Part shown: positions 11,931 through 23,719 of the stretch, piece by piece
How the letters are laid out: each line of letters starts with the position of its first letter
How positions within the stretch are numbered: the first letter of the stretch is position 1
DNA from: Gigantopelta aegis
Taxonomy: Eukaryota; Mollusca; Gastropoda; Neomphalida; Peltospiridae
Reading direction: 5' to 3'
DNA length: 64,000 bases
Assembly (NCBI RefSeq): GCF_016097555.1
Contig: NW_024533085.1
Coordinates: 44,667 to 108,666, forward strand
Notes under the pieces: generated by a model
The model's database searches: none
Seen by the model: only the letters and a program-made list of their open reading frames with translations
What the model was told of the DNA's origin: nothing
Program-made: the position numbers and the translations under genes

Positions 11931-12085
11931 GTGAATCTTTTCTGCCAACCTCATCAAACGCAAAAAAAAAAAAAACAAAAAAAAAAAAAAAAAAATCAAA
12001 ACTGGGACAGGGATTGCTTTAGGGATTGTGATAGGGATTGCGATTGCTGTCTTGACAGAGACTATCTTTGTTATTTTGTGGAGAC
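11931..12085 (+). CDS. Receptor copy 1, transmembrane exon with poly-A frame conflict
   Basis: The acceptor (tttgttttattaaag) leads into a phase-1 segment reading ESFLPTSSNA. A 19-20-residue hydrophobic TM segment (GTGIALGIVIGIAIAVL, then FVILW) followed by a basic stop-transfer (WRRG) is encoded from 12001. The two parts are in different frames: the distance from the first full codon at 11933 to 12001 is 68 bases, and the A-rich tract (about 11962-11995) between them is the obvious place for a lost or gained base. The 3' boundary is inferred: ending after TATGT at about 12083 with donor gtgtgc would give the phase needed for the next exon. Without repair the frame meets a stop at ctttag. Confidence 0.7.
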
Positions 12086-12580
12086 GAGGTTATGTGTGTG
12101 CTTCAAAATCAGTTGGGTCTAAAAAGGGAAACCTAATATATCAATGCAATATAGTACATTTGTGTTACAGTTGACCATACAGTTTAATTTCTATTCTGTA
12201 TATTATTATATTAGTTGCATTATTCTGATGTAACAAAATGTTCTTAAGTATACATTTATATTATAGTTTCTCGTGAACTTTGGGAAGGAATTTTAAGACA
12301 TATGGGTGTAAAGGTTAAACATTATTCTTTTATATTCTTTTTCTGGTTTTCTTAAACCGATGGGCAGCGGTCTGCAGGTAATGTGTAAGTATAAACGTCA
12401 TTGCGCCTTTAATTACTTATATTGTAATTGCCGGATCTTTTACACACACATCACACACACCACGACACACACACAAACACCCACACACCACCTGCGCGGG
12501 CGCGCGCTGCGCACACACACAACATATATATCTATATATAATATATATATAATATATATATATATATATTATATATATAT
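12086..12580. other. Intron start with CA and AT microsatellites
   Basis: Non-coding: a CA-rich tract at about 12441-12520 and an AT tract at about 12523-12580. The AT tract is the insertion site of the LTR retrotransposon. Confidence 0.7.
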
Positions 12581-13298
12581 TGTTGACGAGTGGGCCTTGG
12601 AAAAAAGGGGGATTACCAACACTCACCGTACACACGCATGGAAAGTGATTAATCACACAACAAAATAACAACGTTTATGAATATTTAATAGGAAGACAAT
12701 AAGATATAACAAAATCAAAGAGTTGACAGTTCAATTGGCGAGAAATATACAAATACAAGTGGGCCAAACCAATATAATGCAAAGTCCACAATCAGGTTAT
12801 ATTTACCCCAAAGTCAGGAATTCCAAGTTCAATCAAATCAACATTATCAGATCCAGTGCACACAAGTGCTTCCATAAAGTCACATAAGCAAAGTACATAT
12901 TCTTCAATTCAAAGTTCCAAGCGAGCAAAATATATATTATACTTTGTCTCCGACGTGGAACAAGTATCACTATATCAATACACAGTATTGTCTCCGACAT
13001 GGATTTACAAATATCAGAAGGCATAGTGAACCGTCTGCCAGCAGGTCTTACAACATCAACTGAACTTCTCTATCCTCTCTACCCTGAATCTGGGTAATCA
13101 TAAGGCTACGAAGTTTGTTAAAACTCACTAAAGGCCATCTATTAGATCACACCAATCCAAGTAACAATCAGTCATTGAAACACGGCTTGCTCGCTCTGCA
13201 GAACTACACCATACCCGTATCTTGAATTTAAATTACAACTTCTTTGTTACCCCATATTGTAATAAATACCTAAAATAATTATACACAAACCCCTAACA
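12581..13298 (-). repeat. 3' LTR of the Gmr1-like element
   Basis: Matches 19009-19749 along its length, with many small indels (shared blocks include gacgagtgggcc/tacgagtgggcc, tttatgaatatttaatagga and cacagtattgtctccgacat). It runs from TGTTGACG to CCCTAACA. Its internal side is adjacent to the polypurine tract. Confidence 0.9.
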
Positions 13299-13315
13299 CT
13301 CCCCCCCCCCCCCTT
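13299..13315 (-). promoter_or_regulatory. Polypurine tract of the LTR element
   Basis: On the minus strand this is a G-rich purine run starting GAAGG directly upstream of the 3' LTR, the position expected for the plus-strand DNA primer. On the plus strand it shows as a C run. Confidence 0.8.
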
Positions 13316-13469
13316 CAAAGAAAAATTTTTCTATAATAGAATTATTATGAAAACTTCTTCATAAAAAAAACAAAATGCCCCAGAATTCATTTCCAAATTA
13401 ATACACTGAAAACTAAAGCATCAATTTTATCATTCACTGAAGGTCTTTTGTTAAATTTAATATCACGTT

Positions 13470-14330
13470 CATAATCAATTAATTGGCTTGTTTCAGGAAA
13501 TCCCCTGGAGAGTGCACACAATGAATTGGATATCCCTTGACGTGTGGATTTGTAAGTTGTAAGTTCCAAAAATACTCCAACGCATCAATTCTCATTTGGT
13601 TTTTCATCCGTTGTATAATATAACGGATTAGGTCAGTAAAACTTTTCAGGCCACCCTGTTTTAGAACATACACGAAAAGCGTAGTGTAATTCAAACCAAT
13701 GTTTCTTTCTCTAGTAGTAATTTTTTATGCTTCAGAAACTTCTTGCAAAATAGAAATGGGATGTTCAATGCCGTGGCGTCATTTGGTAATACAGCTCCCG
13801 CTCCCACATCACAGGATTACAAAAACGTGTTGTTGTTCAAAAGTTGGAGTCATCAACACGGTGTATTTGACAATACAGCCGATCTTCTGGAAAGAAATCC
13901 TGTGTTCTTTCTTCCAAGAAATTGTATTTTCGCAAATAAACTGGCAAAGGTGTTCTATCTGGGAGATTTTTTTTACAAAATTTCGATAATATCCTGCAAA
14001 CAACCCCAAAGGAATCTCATATTTCTTTCCTATTTTGGGGAGAAAGTTTGGTGTTCCCTTTGGCGTAAAGGTTCCCTGGCCTTGACCTACAACAGTCCAA
14101 GATAGGTATGGGGCTCTGACAAAGTCTGTTTTGCTCAAATTTCGTTAACTCGCTTGTGACAGTTTCTCCAAATAGATGTCGAATCGCTGCTATTTTGCTT
14201 TTCCCTCGTTTTGTTGCTACGATGACGTCCCTCCATGTAAGCGTCACAGTGGGGACACCGCGGTGACATTGTTGATCAGGCGTGAAAAGTTTTTGGGGCA
14301 TTCTTAGTCCAAAAGGAATCACATTGTTTC
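13470..14330 (-). pseudogene. RT and RNase H remnant of the LTR element
   Basis: Frame-broken pol 3' part. The RT palm motif IPFGLR is at about 14300-14322 and the region around the active-site box reads WRDVIVATK at about 14220-14250, where the family has an aspartate pair, so catalysis is lost. The thumb/connection follows (LFAGYYRNFVKKIS at about 13950-14000). An RNase-H-like segment with RMKNQ and HVKGYP lies at 13479-13694. It is placed at the 3' end of the element, downstream of integrase, which defines the unusual order. Several frameshifts separate the pieces. Confidence 0.75.
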
Positions 14331-15099
14331 TATAAAAATTGTGGTTTGTTAAAATTGACTATTTGTTTTGGCCCCTTGTGAAATGGAAATCGCCAAAACC
14401 TTTCAATAAATCAAACTTGTTACAAAATTAGCATTACCCTATACGATCTACACAATATCTATTTTTTGGAATGGATGGATCGTCTTGACAAAGATTAATT
14501 TTCTTAAAAATTATTACAGAGTCGAACTCCCCTGTGACTTGGATAAGGGATTTTAATTGGTGAATCCTGGGCACTACTATTTGAATGATGCATTTTTAAC
14601 ATATAGTTATCTCTTTGTTCACTTGCCCTTTTTAAGGGATGCATTGTATGCATGTTGCTTAATTGGATAGTGTGACCAATACTATGTCGTTTTCATTCAA
14701 ACAGGGGTTAGGTTTGGGTTCCCTCTTTCTCCGTCAGCTCACATTCAATCCCGGTGACTTGTTTCCTTTTTTTCTTCTTTTTCCCTCCTTTTTTTTTTTT
14801 TTAAAATTTCCCCTTTTTTTTCCCTTTCTTCTCCCCCTTTCTTCCTTTTCTTCTTCCCCTTCATCTCCAACATCTTTTTTGGTTTGGTATTTGTTTTACA
14901 AACTTAAATTTTTAAAATTTTAACGGGAAACTTCCTTGGACTTGGTTAATAATTGGGTTGTTCCTATATTTTTATGATGCTTTTCCTTATCTTCTCTTTT
15001 TTTCCTTCCTTATTTTTTTTCTTTTCTTTTCTTTTGGGCTATTCCTTTTCTTTCTTTTTTCTATCAGGATTTATCAGGGAAATGGCGTTGAAAGTAAAG

Positions 15100-16380
15100 C
15101 TTGATCTCCTGTTTTTGATTTTTGAAAGATGGGAAGTTTAAGATCTAAATTGTCAAAAATTCTGAATTGTTAAGTTTGGTTGGGGGTACATCCGCCCACC
15201 CTTCAAACCAGTATTTCTTGATCATGATGTAATATTCACAGGCGTCCGCCTTGACATTCAAAGTACACACATGAAATGCTATCTTGTCCCCTTTCATGAT
15301 ACTTTTGATCATGCTTGATGTGGACAATACCGGTTGCCTTTCGTCTTTATGGAGTAGTAATCACATAATTTCGTGCGCACTGACTTTTCTTTGGTACTGT
15401 ATAAGGACCAAAAGTAATTAGAATGTAATGGGTAACCTGTAGTGGTACCGTACTAGAACTTTCTCACCAGGCTCAAAACCTCTCGTTTGGACAGCGTTTC
15501 GATCATTACCATTCTTTCATTCGTACTTGAGCTAGATTGTAAATTTTTTCTAGCTAAACTCGCGAGCCCCACACCTGAATGTTTCGTTTGAGTTGGACAC
15601 ATAGTCTACAAACAAATGTCTCTGAATTTTCCTTAACCAGTGATCGTCAAAAACTTCCAAAGGGACCTCTCACTCGTTGACAAATACTAGATCAAAGGGA
15701 CTGAACCCTAAAGATTCTTGTATAGTTTCTATTGCAGCAACCAAGTACAATACGGGTATGCCCCAAACCCAAGCCTTCTCTGTTCCCGCACAATATGTCG
15801 TAGCATGGTCTTCAATGTTTGTGGTGAAAATTCTTTCTAAGGCTCCCCCCACCCCCCTCCACCCCTTCCCATCTGTGAGTCTGGTGTGGTCGGAAGATTT
15901 GGAATTGCTAACGCCTAATTCACCAATGAGTTGCTGAAAATTTCCTGACATAAAATTAGAACCCTGATCAGATTGTAATGAGTTTTGGCAATCGGTGCAA
16001 ATACTGTGAAATTTTTTGTCAAAGCATCACAAATGGTTTCTGCTCTAAATATTTCTCAAAGGGAATAGCTCTGGGGAAACCTTGTCGATGTACAACATGA
16101 TGGTTAGCAAGTACTCGTTCTAGACTTGGTTTTTGGTAATGGACCCACACACAATCAATCAAAATTCTACTGAAGGTTCATCAAATGGCTGGGATAGGTT
16201 GTAATGCGAAACTTATGAAATTGTCTGATTGGGCTTCCCAACAAGCTGACAAGTGTGGCAAGTTCTACAATATCTTTGACGTTCATTCTGAATTCCCCCT
16301 GGCCAATAAAAAATGGTTCAACAACTTTTGATAGGTCTACTGACTCCTAAATGCCCTGCTAGTAGTGAGTCATGAGCCAA
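15100..16380 (-). pseudogene. Integrase remnant of the LTR element
   Basis: Read on the minus strand from 16380: an H2C2 zinc-binding region (HDSLLAGHLGV, then RYCRTCHTCQLVGKPNQ, about 16229-16378), a catalytic-core C-terminal part at 15670-15951 (GALERIF supplying the glutamate region, and ESLGFSPFDLVF), and a GPY/F-type module at about 15360-15480 (FEPGEKVLVRYHY, then GPYTVPKK). Stops and shifts interrupt it. It lies upstream of RT in the transcript, so this is INT-before-RT. Confidence 0.75.
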
Positions 16381-16899
16381 AACTGAGAATCTCTCTACGA
16401 TAACAAACTAGGTATCACAATCTTGCTGGTGTACCTGCCAAAACTGATCTATAAAGGGACTATCTGGTGGCCTCCACTTTCTCATCAAAATGTCCTGATC
16501 CAAGTAGTATCCACAGACACATTTTCAATCTCTTCTCAGACAAAGCCTTATTTCTAAGCTTTTTCAAACTCTGGGTTGCTTTCTGATTCTGAATGAGTTT
16601 CTCTCTGGTCCAAATATCTTTAGGAGTGACATCACTCTGAGATTTCCTATACAGATCTATCAACTTCACCAATATTCTCATTGTCTAAGTCACACATAAA
16701 TGTATCTGACAAACCAATCAAACACTCTGATTGAGCTTCAACAAACTGATACACCTCTGTCAACTGACACATCTTCTGACAAATCAACGTGTTTTGGCTG
16801 AACATCATCCAAATGAATGTCCTTCCTTAGCCATAGCCCTGGTAACTACACACGAAGGATAAAGTAATATCTCATCTACAAAGTCTGATCCTGTTTCTA

Positions 16900-17330
16900 C
16901 GTTATCTGAAGTCTCACAAATAACTGAATCCACACAAAACAATAGGTTTTCATAAAACAACTCCGTCCTCATTGACAAATGGGGTCATCACAAACAATTG
17001 GGTCATCACAAATATTTGCAATCCAGGTGAATCTCTAGGCTTAAGCTCACCTCCAGCCAAATCATTTCCACAAAAGATCCACACCAGAAATTGGACGCTT
17101 TTCTCTGGACTCCCACAACAAACTGTTTCCTGAGACAAGTTCAGACTTAAGCTCAAATTCTATGAAGAGGTACATGGACAAAACCACACTCAATACCCTG
17201 CATAAGAATACTTGTACCAGTATAAGTCTCATCTGACAAAGGAAGTGTGCCCTCTAGGATAAGTGTTTGTAATGCACCTGTATCTCTAAGAATATAGTGA
17301 TTTGCGCAGCATCACCATTACACAAAGAAA
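16900..17330 (-). pseudogene. Protease-region remnant of the LTR element
   Basis: Minus-strand fragments (17156-16950 and just upstream) contain GNDLAGGE, the conserved segment downstream of the flap in retropepsins of gypsy-type elements, preceded by a broken GALQTLILEGT-type segment. I did not identify an intact catalytic D-T/S-G triad. It lies between gag and integrase. Confidence 0.5.
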
Positions 17331-17509
17331 CCTCACACTTAGACAAGAAAGGATCATACGATGCCTTATTATCTAACTGCCATCTCACCTTTGTCTTTTC
17401 AACTGGAACCTCTTTGCCTAACCACTACTTGGTGGCTTAACAAACACATTTGCACAAGCATGGGAGACTTAAGATAAATTTTTTTATTTTATTTTTCAGC
17501 CAACAAACG

Positions 17510-18836
17510 ACACCCACTTTTTAACGTGACCGTATTTCTTGCAGTAATTACACATTGGCCCTGCCACTGACCATCCATAGTACTCCGATCCAACAGAACT
17601 GAATTCTTAGAAGAATTACTGTTTTGGTGTCCTGAATAGTTACCTGCGTTCTGATTGCCACTATCTCTCTGATTGCCACTGTAACTGCTAGAGTTATTGA
17701 AATTCCTAGTCTCTGACCTCGTCCCTGTCCACTATTTACCCATAGAAGAGTACTAGATTGACCTCCAAATTGACCTTGAGAAGACTGACCATAACCATGA
17801 CCTCGAAAAACTTCCGGGTTGAAAGCTATGATTAGTGGTACTACCACCTCTAGACTGAGTATTGCGAGAAAATAAAACTCTTGTGGTCAGTGCAAACTCA
17901 TCAGCCAAAAACAGCCGCATCTCTCAAAGTATCAACCTTGTGTTCATCCAAATATGTCTTAATCTCTGTAGGACTAGCACCTCTTAAACTCTTCAACCAA
18001 GATTAGCTGTTTCAAATTGTCATAATCCTTGTTGACCTCCTTAGATGTGCACCATCTATCAAAAGTAGTCTCCTTGACTCTAGAAAACTCAACAAATGTC
18101 TGGTTATCAAATTTCTTGTAATTTCTAAACCTTTGTCTGTAAGCCTCAGACACTAACTCATAAGCTCGCAAAATCTCTTACTTGACTACCTCATAGTCTG
18201 CACTTTGTTCAACAGATAAAGATGCATAAGCCTCGTGGGCCTTACCAACAAGTACACTTTGCAACAAAGTTGTCCAGCAATCCCTAGGCCATTTCAAATT
18301 TCTAGCAACTTTCCTGAAAATGGTCAAAATAGGTATCTATCTCATTTTCACGAAACCTTGGGACAAATCTAATGAAATTTAGAAATATCTGGCCCCTGAT
18401 GATTAGGTCTATGGTTGAATCTCCACTTGAGCTAACTGCAGCTGTGTATCTTTTTCCCAACTTTAACTTTTTCTAACTCAAACTCACGTTCTTTTGCCTC
18501 TCTTTCTCGTTCTAACTCTAGTTTTAACCTGTCTAACTCAAACTGTCTTTCTTTTGCCTCTCTTTCTCGTTCTAACTCTAGTTTTAACTTGTCTAACTCA
18601 AACTGTCTTTCACGCTCTCTCTCACCACACTTTCCTCCCAAACTTTCTTGCATAACTTTTTCCTCAAGCTGTTCGTTCAAATAATGGAAGAGAATGCTTA
18701 ATATTGCACCTTTCTTAGCACTTCTATCAAAATCTAATTCCAGGTATTCTACCAAAGCCCATAATTCAGGTTCGTCTAATTCAAGAATGGAATCTTGAGT
18801 CATAGACTTAGCGAACAAAGCAACATCAAAACTCAT
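17510..18836 (-). pseudogene. gag remnant of the LTR element
   Basis: The start is at 18836 (MSFDVALFAKSMTQDSI), about 150 bp inside the primer-binding site. An N-terminal helical domain is followed by a charged coiled coil made of 60-bp tandem repeats, then a capsid-like segment at 17974-18171 (AYELVSEAYRQRFRNYKK and DRWCTSKEV). A zinc knuckle CNYCKKYGHVKKW at about 17510-17560 lacks its last cysteine. Frameshifted between segments. Known family behaviour: capsid assembly and RNA packaging. Confidence 0.75.
18466..18615 (-). repeat. 60-bp tandem repeats inside gag coiled coil
   Basis: Two and a half copies of a 60-bp unit that encodes about 20 residues each (EREAKERQFELDRLKLELE type). It extends the charged helix of gag. 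Copy number could differ between elements. Confidence 0.85.
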
Positions 18837-18982
18837 GGTGAAAAATGAATGAGCTACCTATGCTATCACATAATATGCAAACCGATTTGTTGTGATTTCC
18901 AAGTCAAATTTTGTATTAGTACAGGAAAGTTTTGGAATATGGCAAACAATTAAATACAAAAACCCCTTAGAAAAGTAAGTTA

Positions 18983-19005
18983 GGTTCGAAACGGACGAGC
19001 CCCCA
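18983..19005 (-). promoter_or_regulatory. Primer-binding site, tRNA-Pro type
   Basis: On the minus strand, three bases inside the 5' LTR end, the sequence reads TGGGGGCTCGTCCG, followed by TTTCGAACC. The first 14 bases match the well-known tRNA-Pro primer-binding site; the rest also resembles the T-arm with a few bases missing. Confidence 0.8.
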
Positions 19006-19008
19006 TTT

Positions 19009-19749
19009 TGTTACGAGTGGGCCTTGGAAAAAGGGGGATTCCCAACACTCACCCGTAACACGCATTGAAAGTGATGAATCACACAACAAATTAACAAAGT
19101 TTATGAATATTTAATAGGAGACCATAAGATATATACAAATACAGAGTATGACATTTTTTCTTTCTAATTTGGCAGATGAATATACAAATACAAGTGGGCA
19201 AACAAATATAATGCAAAAGTCCACAATCAAGGTTATATTTACCCAAAGTCTAGGAATGTCCAAGTTCAAAATCAAATCACATTATCAAGATCCAGTGCAC
19301 ACAAGTCTTCCATAAAGTCACATAAGCAAAGTACATATTTTTTATTCAAAGTTCAAGCGAGCAAATCATATATTATACTTTGTCTCCGACGTGGAACAAG
19401 TTATCACTATATTAATACACAGTATTGTCTCCGACATGGATTACAAATATCATAATGCATAGTGACCGTCTGCCAGCAGGTCTACACATCAACTGAACTT
19501 CTCTCTCCTCTCTAACCCTGAATTCTGGGTAATCATAAGCTAAGAAGTTTGTAAAACTCACTAAAGGCCCAATCTTATTATATAACACCAATCCAAGCTA
19601 ATCAATCAGTCATTGAAACACGGCTCTGCTCGCTCATGCAGAACTACCACTCATACCAAGCGTAATCTTTGAATTTAATTACAACTTCTTATGTATACCA
19701 CAATATTGTAATAAATAGCACTAAATAATATATACACAAACCCATAACA
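19009..19749 (-). repeat. 5' LTR of the Gmr1-like element
   Basis: Starts TGTTACGAG and ends ATAACA on the plus strand. It is about 23 bp longer than its partner and differs by many single-base indels, so the insertion is not recent, or one copy has consensus errors. Confidence 0.9.
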
Positions 19750-19820
<71 letters not shown>

Positions 19821-20261
19821 CACACACACACAGATAGATATACACACACGCCATCACACGCACACGCACATACACGCGCCATCACACGCAGTGATAGAAT
19901 CACATACACAAATGCAATTGCCCAAACATGCACCAAGAACAGACGCACATGCATAATTTATATTTTTGTGTCATGTTTGTGGCAATGAATACTCATCCAA
20001 AATTCATCTGGTAAGGAAGACATTGGCCATACTGGTTGCATTTTAGTTTATGAATATAAAATGAGACATAGTTTCCAAACTGTTACCTAACTCTTCATAA
20101 ACAACCCTCCCTTAAAATACTTTGGGTTGTTGTTTTGTTACAGCCTTGTATCTAAACAGTTATATTCTGAATGAGAGAAATAATGTGATGAAGTTCTGCA
20201 TTTTGTGATAACTACATTTATAGTACCGGTACTATACTGTGGTCTGTTTGCTTTGTTACAG
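19750..20261. other. Intron: AT/CA microsatellite and acceptor region
   Basis: An AT array (about 19750-19820) continues the microsatellite split by the LTR element, then CA repeats. The end carries a strong polypyrimidine acceptor (ctgtttgctttgttacag) for the exon at 20262. Confidence 0.7.
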
Positions 20262-20308
20262 ACATCAACATGCATCACTAGATGACACAAGTCCTGGAAG
20301 CAGTAGTG
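20262..20308 (+). CDS. Receptor copy 1, cytoplasmic exon 1 (47 bp)
   Basis: A microexon encoding HQHASLDDTSPGSSS, polar and Ser/Asp-rich as expected just inside the membrane. Acceptor ttgttacag, donor G|gtaaat. It enters in phase 2 and leaves in phase 1. It is joined to the next exon by reading-frame continuity (the split codon gives Asp). Confidence 0.65.
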
Positions 20309-20394
20309 GTAAATTTATTTTACTTTCATTGCTGACTTGGTTGCGATTTCTCTCTGTCCCTTTCACTTTATATCTCATTTCATTGGACACACAC

Positions 20395-20408
20395 ATACAT
20401 ACACACAG

Positions 20409-20445
<37 letters not shown>

Positions 20446-20541
20446 TCTCTCTCCGTATCTATCGATCTCTAATTCCTCTCTCTCTCCTCTCCCCCTCTCT
20501 CTCTCTCTAACTCGTAAAAGTCTCCTCTCCTCTCTCTATCT

Positions 20542-20620
<79 letters not shown>

Positions 20621-20640
20621 GACACACACAACACAACCAC
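20395..20640. repeat. (CT)n microsatellite complex
   Basis: Long TC runs, several interrupted, then a CA tract. It creates artefactual Ser-Leu ORFs. Confidence 0.95.
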
Positions 20641-20998
20641 TCGCAAATAAACGCATACACGCATGCATACTAAATAAATACAATTTATTTGATTTGTGTG
20701 TTTATAAACTTGTTATATTATCACACCACATGTATTAATTCTCTTGATATGATACTACACTATGGTTATCGTTTAATGGCGTTTTAATTTGTCAGCTGCT
20801 GTGTTACCTTTCAAATGCTTATTATTGGTCCCATTGCTTACAGTAGACATATTGTGGGTCGTACTCCTAATTTACTTTTTGAAACATATTTCTACATATA
20901 TGTGTTGTAGGATGTAAGAAGTTAAATGTATATGCATGAATGTATGAATGTATAAGTGTATGAAGAATATAAATGTTTCTCAAAACCTGTTAATTCAG

Positions 20999-21081
20999 AT
21001 GACAAGACAAACACATATGAGGGACTGGGAACTCGAGAAGATACGCAAAAATGGAACTTTATGAAAATCTCAAAACATGAG
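20999..21081 (+). CDS. Receptor copy 1, cytoplasmic exon 2 with YEGL motif
   Basis: Encodes DDKTNTYEGLGTREDTQKWN and then FMKISKHE. Acceptor ttaattcag, donor GAG|gtatac, leaving in phase 0. The tyrosine in TYEGL fits a Y-x-x-L half-ITAM or endocytic signal; the -2 residue is Asn, so it is not a strict ITIM. This suggests phosphotyrosine signalling or trafficking (inference). Confidence 0.7.
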
Positions 21082-21764
21082 GTATACACATCTTATTGAT
21101 GTATTAAATACTAATTTTATTGGTGTATGCAATACTGATTTTATGGGTATATTAAATTATTAAAACTCGCAAAAAATATTAATTTTTTTCTAGTATCAAG
21201 GTCTTGGGGAAGGTATCTCTATAGTAAGCAACGATATGACAACATATAATGACAAACTATAAAGTAAAGATTTGTGGGAAGTTACATATATGGAAGATAA
21301 TATATACCAACACGTTATAGTGAGACCAAACTGTGGTTTACAAAACAGACGATCCAACTGTATATGTGTATAATTGTATTTTTATCCTGTTTGTAGTTTC
21401 TTAAATTTGGATTGTCACAGACACAAACTATTTATTTGTTTTTTATTCCGTCTTTTGCAGACAGTATTATGGTGCTATACATCACAGAATTATGTAGCAC
21501 GATGTAGACGAAGCATTGAAACATTATATAGGACTTTCCGAGGTCAAGTCACGATATGTTTAATGACACACCATTGACTAACTGATATCTATGAACTACC
21601 TTATATTTGGTGTGAAAATAATGGATACATTTAACCTAGAAAAGTGTTTTTTCCATAGTTTAGGTCCATTATTGAACAAAATATGTATGAAAATAGTCTT
21701 ATATAACTGTATATATTGTACATAGTTGTCTGTTTATAAAAATAGTCTTAGAGTTTGTATAATA
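21082..21764. other. Intron; possible alternative exon at 21461
   Basis: A good acceptor (tcttttgcag) precedes 21461. In phase 0 it would encode about 38 residues starting TVLWCYTSQNYVARC before a stop at about 21577, an alternative end to the tail. No polyadenylation signal was seen close by, so I do not call it as an exon. Confidence 0.35.
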
Positions 21765-23719
21765 AGCTGCGTTCACATTTGCACTTTACACTGGTTTAAC
21801 TAAACTGGTATAACAAAACCGGTTTAAAATGTAATTGTAAACGCGATCGTTTCACTGTACTGGAATAGCTAAACCTGTATCTATAGGTAAAACACTTCGG
21901 TTTGTGGTATAACTAAAACAGTTTAAAGTTACATTCTCTGGTTACCATATTACAACACCATGTACAAATGTGAAATACAAGCTCAAATGTACTTTTTAAA
22001 AAGTCGTGTGTGTTCGCTATGAACGGATATCGTCAAACGTATACGCTTGATTCGTCGCCTGTGCCACCATAGCTCGGCAAAGCACAAACGACAGCCTGTT
22101 GTCAGTTTTAGTTAACACGTGCGTTTGCCGATTTCAAATTGTAAGGTTCGTCTCAAAAAATTAAAAGACAAATCTTGCGCTGTATGAAGAACGTTCGGTT
22201 GAGGATACGGTACTAGAGTCTTTAGTTAAAACCTGTTTGATCTTGACAACGTATTATCGACAGTCGTACCTTCCTATTTCAGAATTGATATTTTATAAAG
22301 TGTTAGTAGAACTTTCAAAGTTTTGTTTGTATACTAGTAACACATTAATCATGTATATATTTTTAAAATAAAATATACTAAAGTAGACAATGAACGTTTT
22401 CACATCTTAATTTTACGTGTTAAAATCGACAAATTCAAATAAATATTATTTCGTTTGGAAAGGGTAAAGTTAGCGGGGGTTGGTTAACGACATCAAAGAT
22501 AAAGCATATTGATTTAATAATCATCCGACCCCATACAACCGTAAATAAAATGTGTTGAGTGCGTCGTTAAATAAAACATATCCTATCCTTCCTTCCATCT
22601 GCTGTTGGATGTTGGATGTCTAACATTTGGTAATTTTGACATATAATCTTAGAGAGGAATCGGGTGCATGTACAGGGGGAGGGTATTGGAGGTCGAAACC
22701 CGTACTTGCCCAAGCTTAAAAAAATTGAAATGTATTTTTGGGGGGAGCATGGTCACATATAAACTTCGCTTAACACAGTCTATAACCCCAACCCCGCTGA
22801 AATCCCTGCACACGCGCCTTGGAAACCCGCTAAAACATTTTTTAGCAAGGAATTGTTTATATGTACCATCCCACTGACAGCATATCACATACCATAGTTT
22901 TTTTGTATACCCACCGATGGGGATTGATCCTAGACTGACCGCGCATTTCCAAAAAACACCTTTTTAGGTCTAAGTAATGAATAAAAATAACATATAGTCT
23001 TGAAAAATGTTACGTAAATCGAACACAGTACCCTCGTCCTCTACCCCTAGAGCGTTACGTAACATCCCCTTGCATGTAACGCGTATGCCATCAGCTGGCC
23101 ACTGTCAAACTTTCAAGGCAAATCCCCCACCCACCGACCCCTGGAAAGGCGTTGTACCATATCTCTATGGATATAAATATGTTTTGGAGATATGAGACGA
23201 CCCCTCAATTAAGACAGTTAAATTTGTTCAAAAATTGCGAAATCTCACGTGATCTCTTGTTGGGGAATTCTATACTTGTGATAAGCCAATGAAAACCGAG
23301 ATCGGTACGAGTCCGTGAAAAGTGTCCCACTTTCAAAATACTGGCTTTGTTTTGAACTGGATAAGCCAGCGTAGTGAAACCAATGCAGAGTGTGGCGTCA
23401 TATGTGCACCAAACGTAACTGGATTTTCTGTTCTATATAACAAATATTCCCGATATAGCCGCTTTGAATGTAAGTATGAACGGAAAGTGCTTTAGTTAAA
23501 CCAGTAAAAAGCGGAATATCATTGACGTCACAGTCAGGATAAGCAATAAGTGGTTTAGCCAGGACCTAACAGACTCGAAGTTCATTGTTGTTTCGATGGT
23601 TTGCACAAGTGTGGAAACTATACTTCTGCCTTTCACCATATAGCTGTTAAACTTGTTAAACGCTCGCCATTTCCAATGTTAGTTATACCAGTATAACTTG
23701 AGTACGAGTGAACACAGCT
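21765..23719. mobile_element. Candidate non-autonomous DNA element, ~1.95 kb
   Basis: The left end AGCTGCGTTCACATTTGCAC and the right end (in reverse complement AGCTGTGTTCACTCGTACTC) form an imperfect inverted repeat that continues into actggtttaact/actggtataact. No transposase was recognised. It contains SINE-A pieces at about 22487-22575 (plus) and 22590-22950 (minus, interrupted by about 170 bp). The target duplication is unresolved. Confidence 0.5.

Larger units (their letters stand above)
12581..19749 (-). mobile_element. LTR retrotransposon, Gmr1-like gene order, decayed
   Basis: Complete in structure: a 718-bp LTR (12581-13298), a polypurine tract, an internal region and a 741-bp LTR (19009-19749), transcribed on the minus strand. 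LTRs start TGTT and end AACA. Domain order in the transcript direction is gag, protease, integrase, then reverse transcriptase and RNase H. This places integrase before RT, the arrangement known for Gmr1-like Ty3/gypsy elements. All ORFs are broken by stops and indels. It sits inside an AT microsatellite in the intron between the TM exon and the first cytoplasmic exon, antisense to the host gene, so its target duplication cannot be told from the repeat. Confidence 0.85.

Noticed and set aside
12360..12671. Overlapping ORFs on both strands
   Set aside because: Made of CA and AT microsatellite translations.
14663..15141. Phe/Ser-rich plus-strand ORFs
   Set aside because: T-rich antisense of the LTR element's pol region; no homology recognised.
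17548..17847. 99-residue Gly/Gln-rich minus ORF
   Set aside because: Part of gag near the zinc knuckle, in a shifted frame; not a separate gene.
21461..21577. Alternative last exon of receptor copy 1
   Set aside because: Good acceptor, but its Cys/Arg-rich peptide is unlike a tail and no polyadenylation signal is close; kept only as a note.
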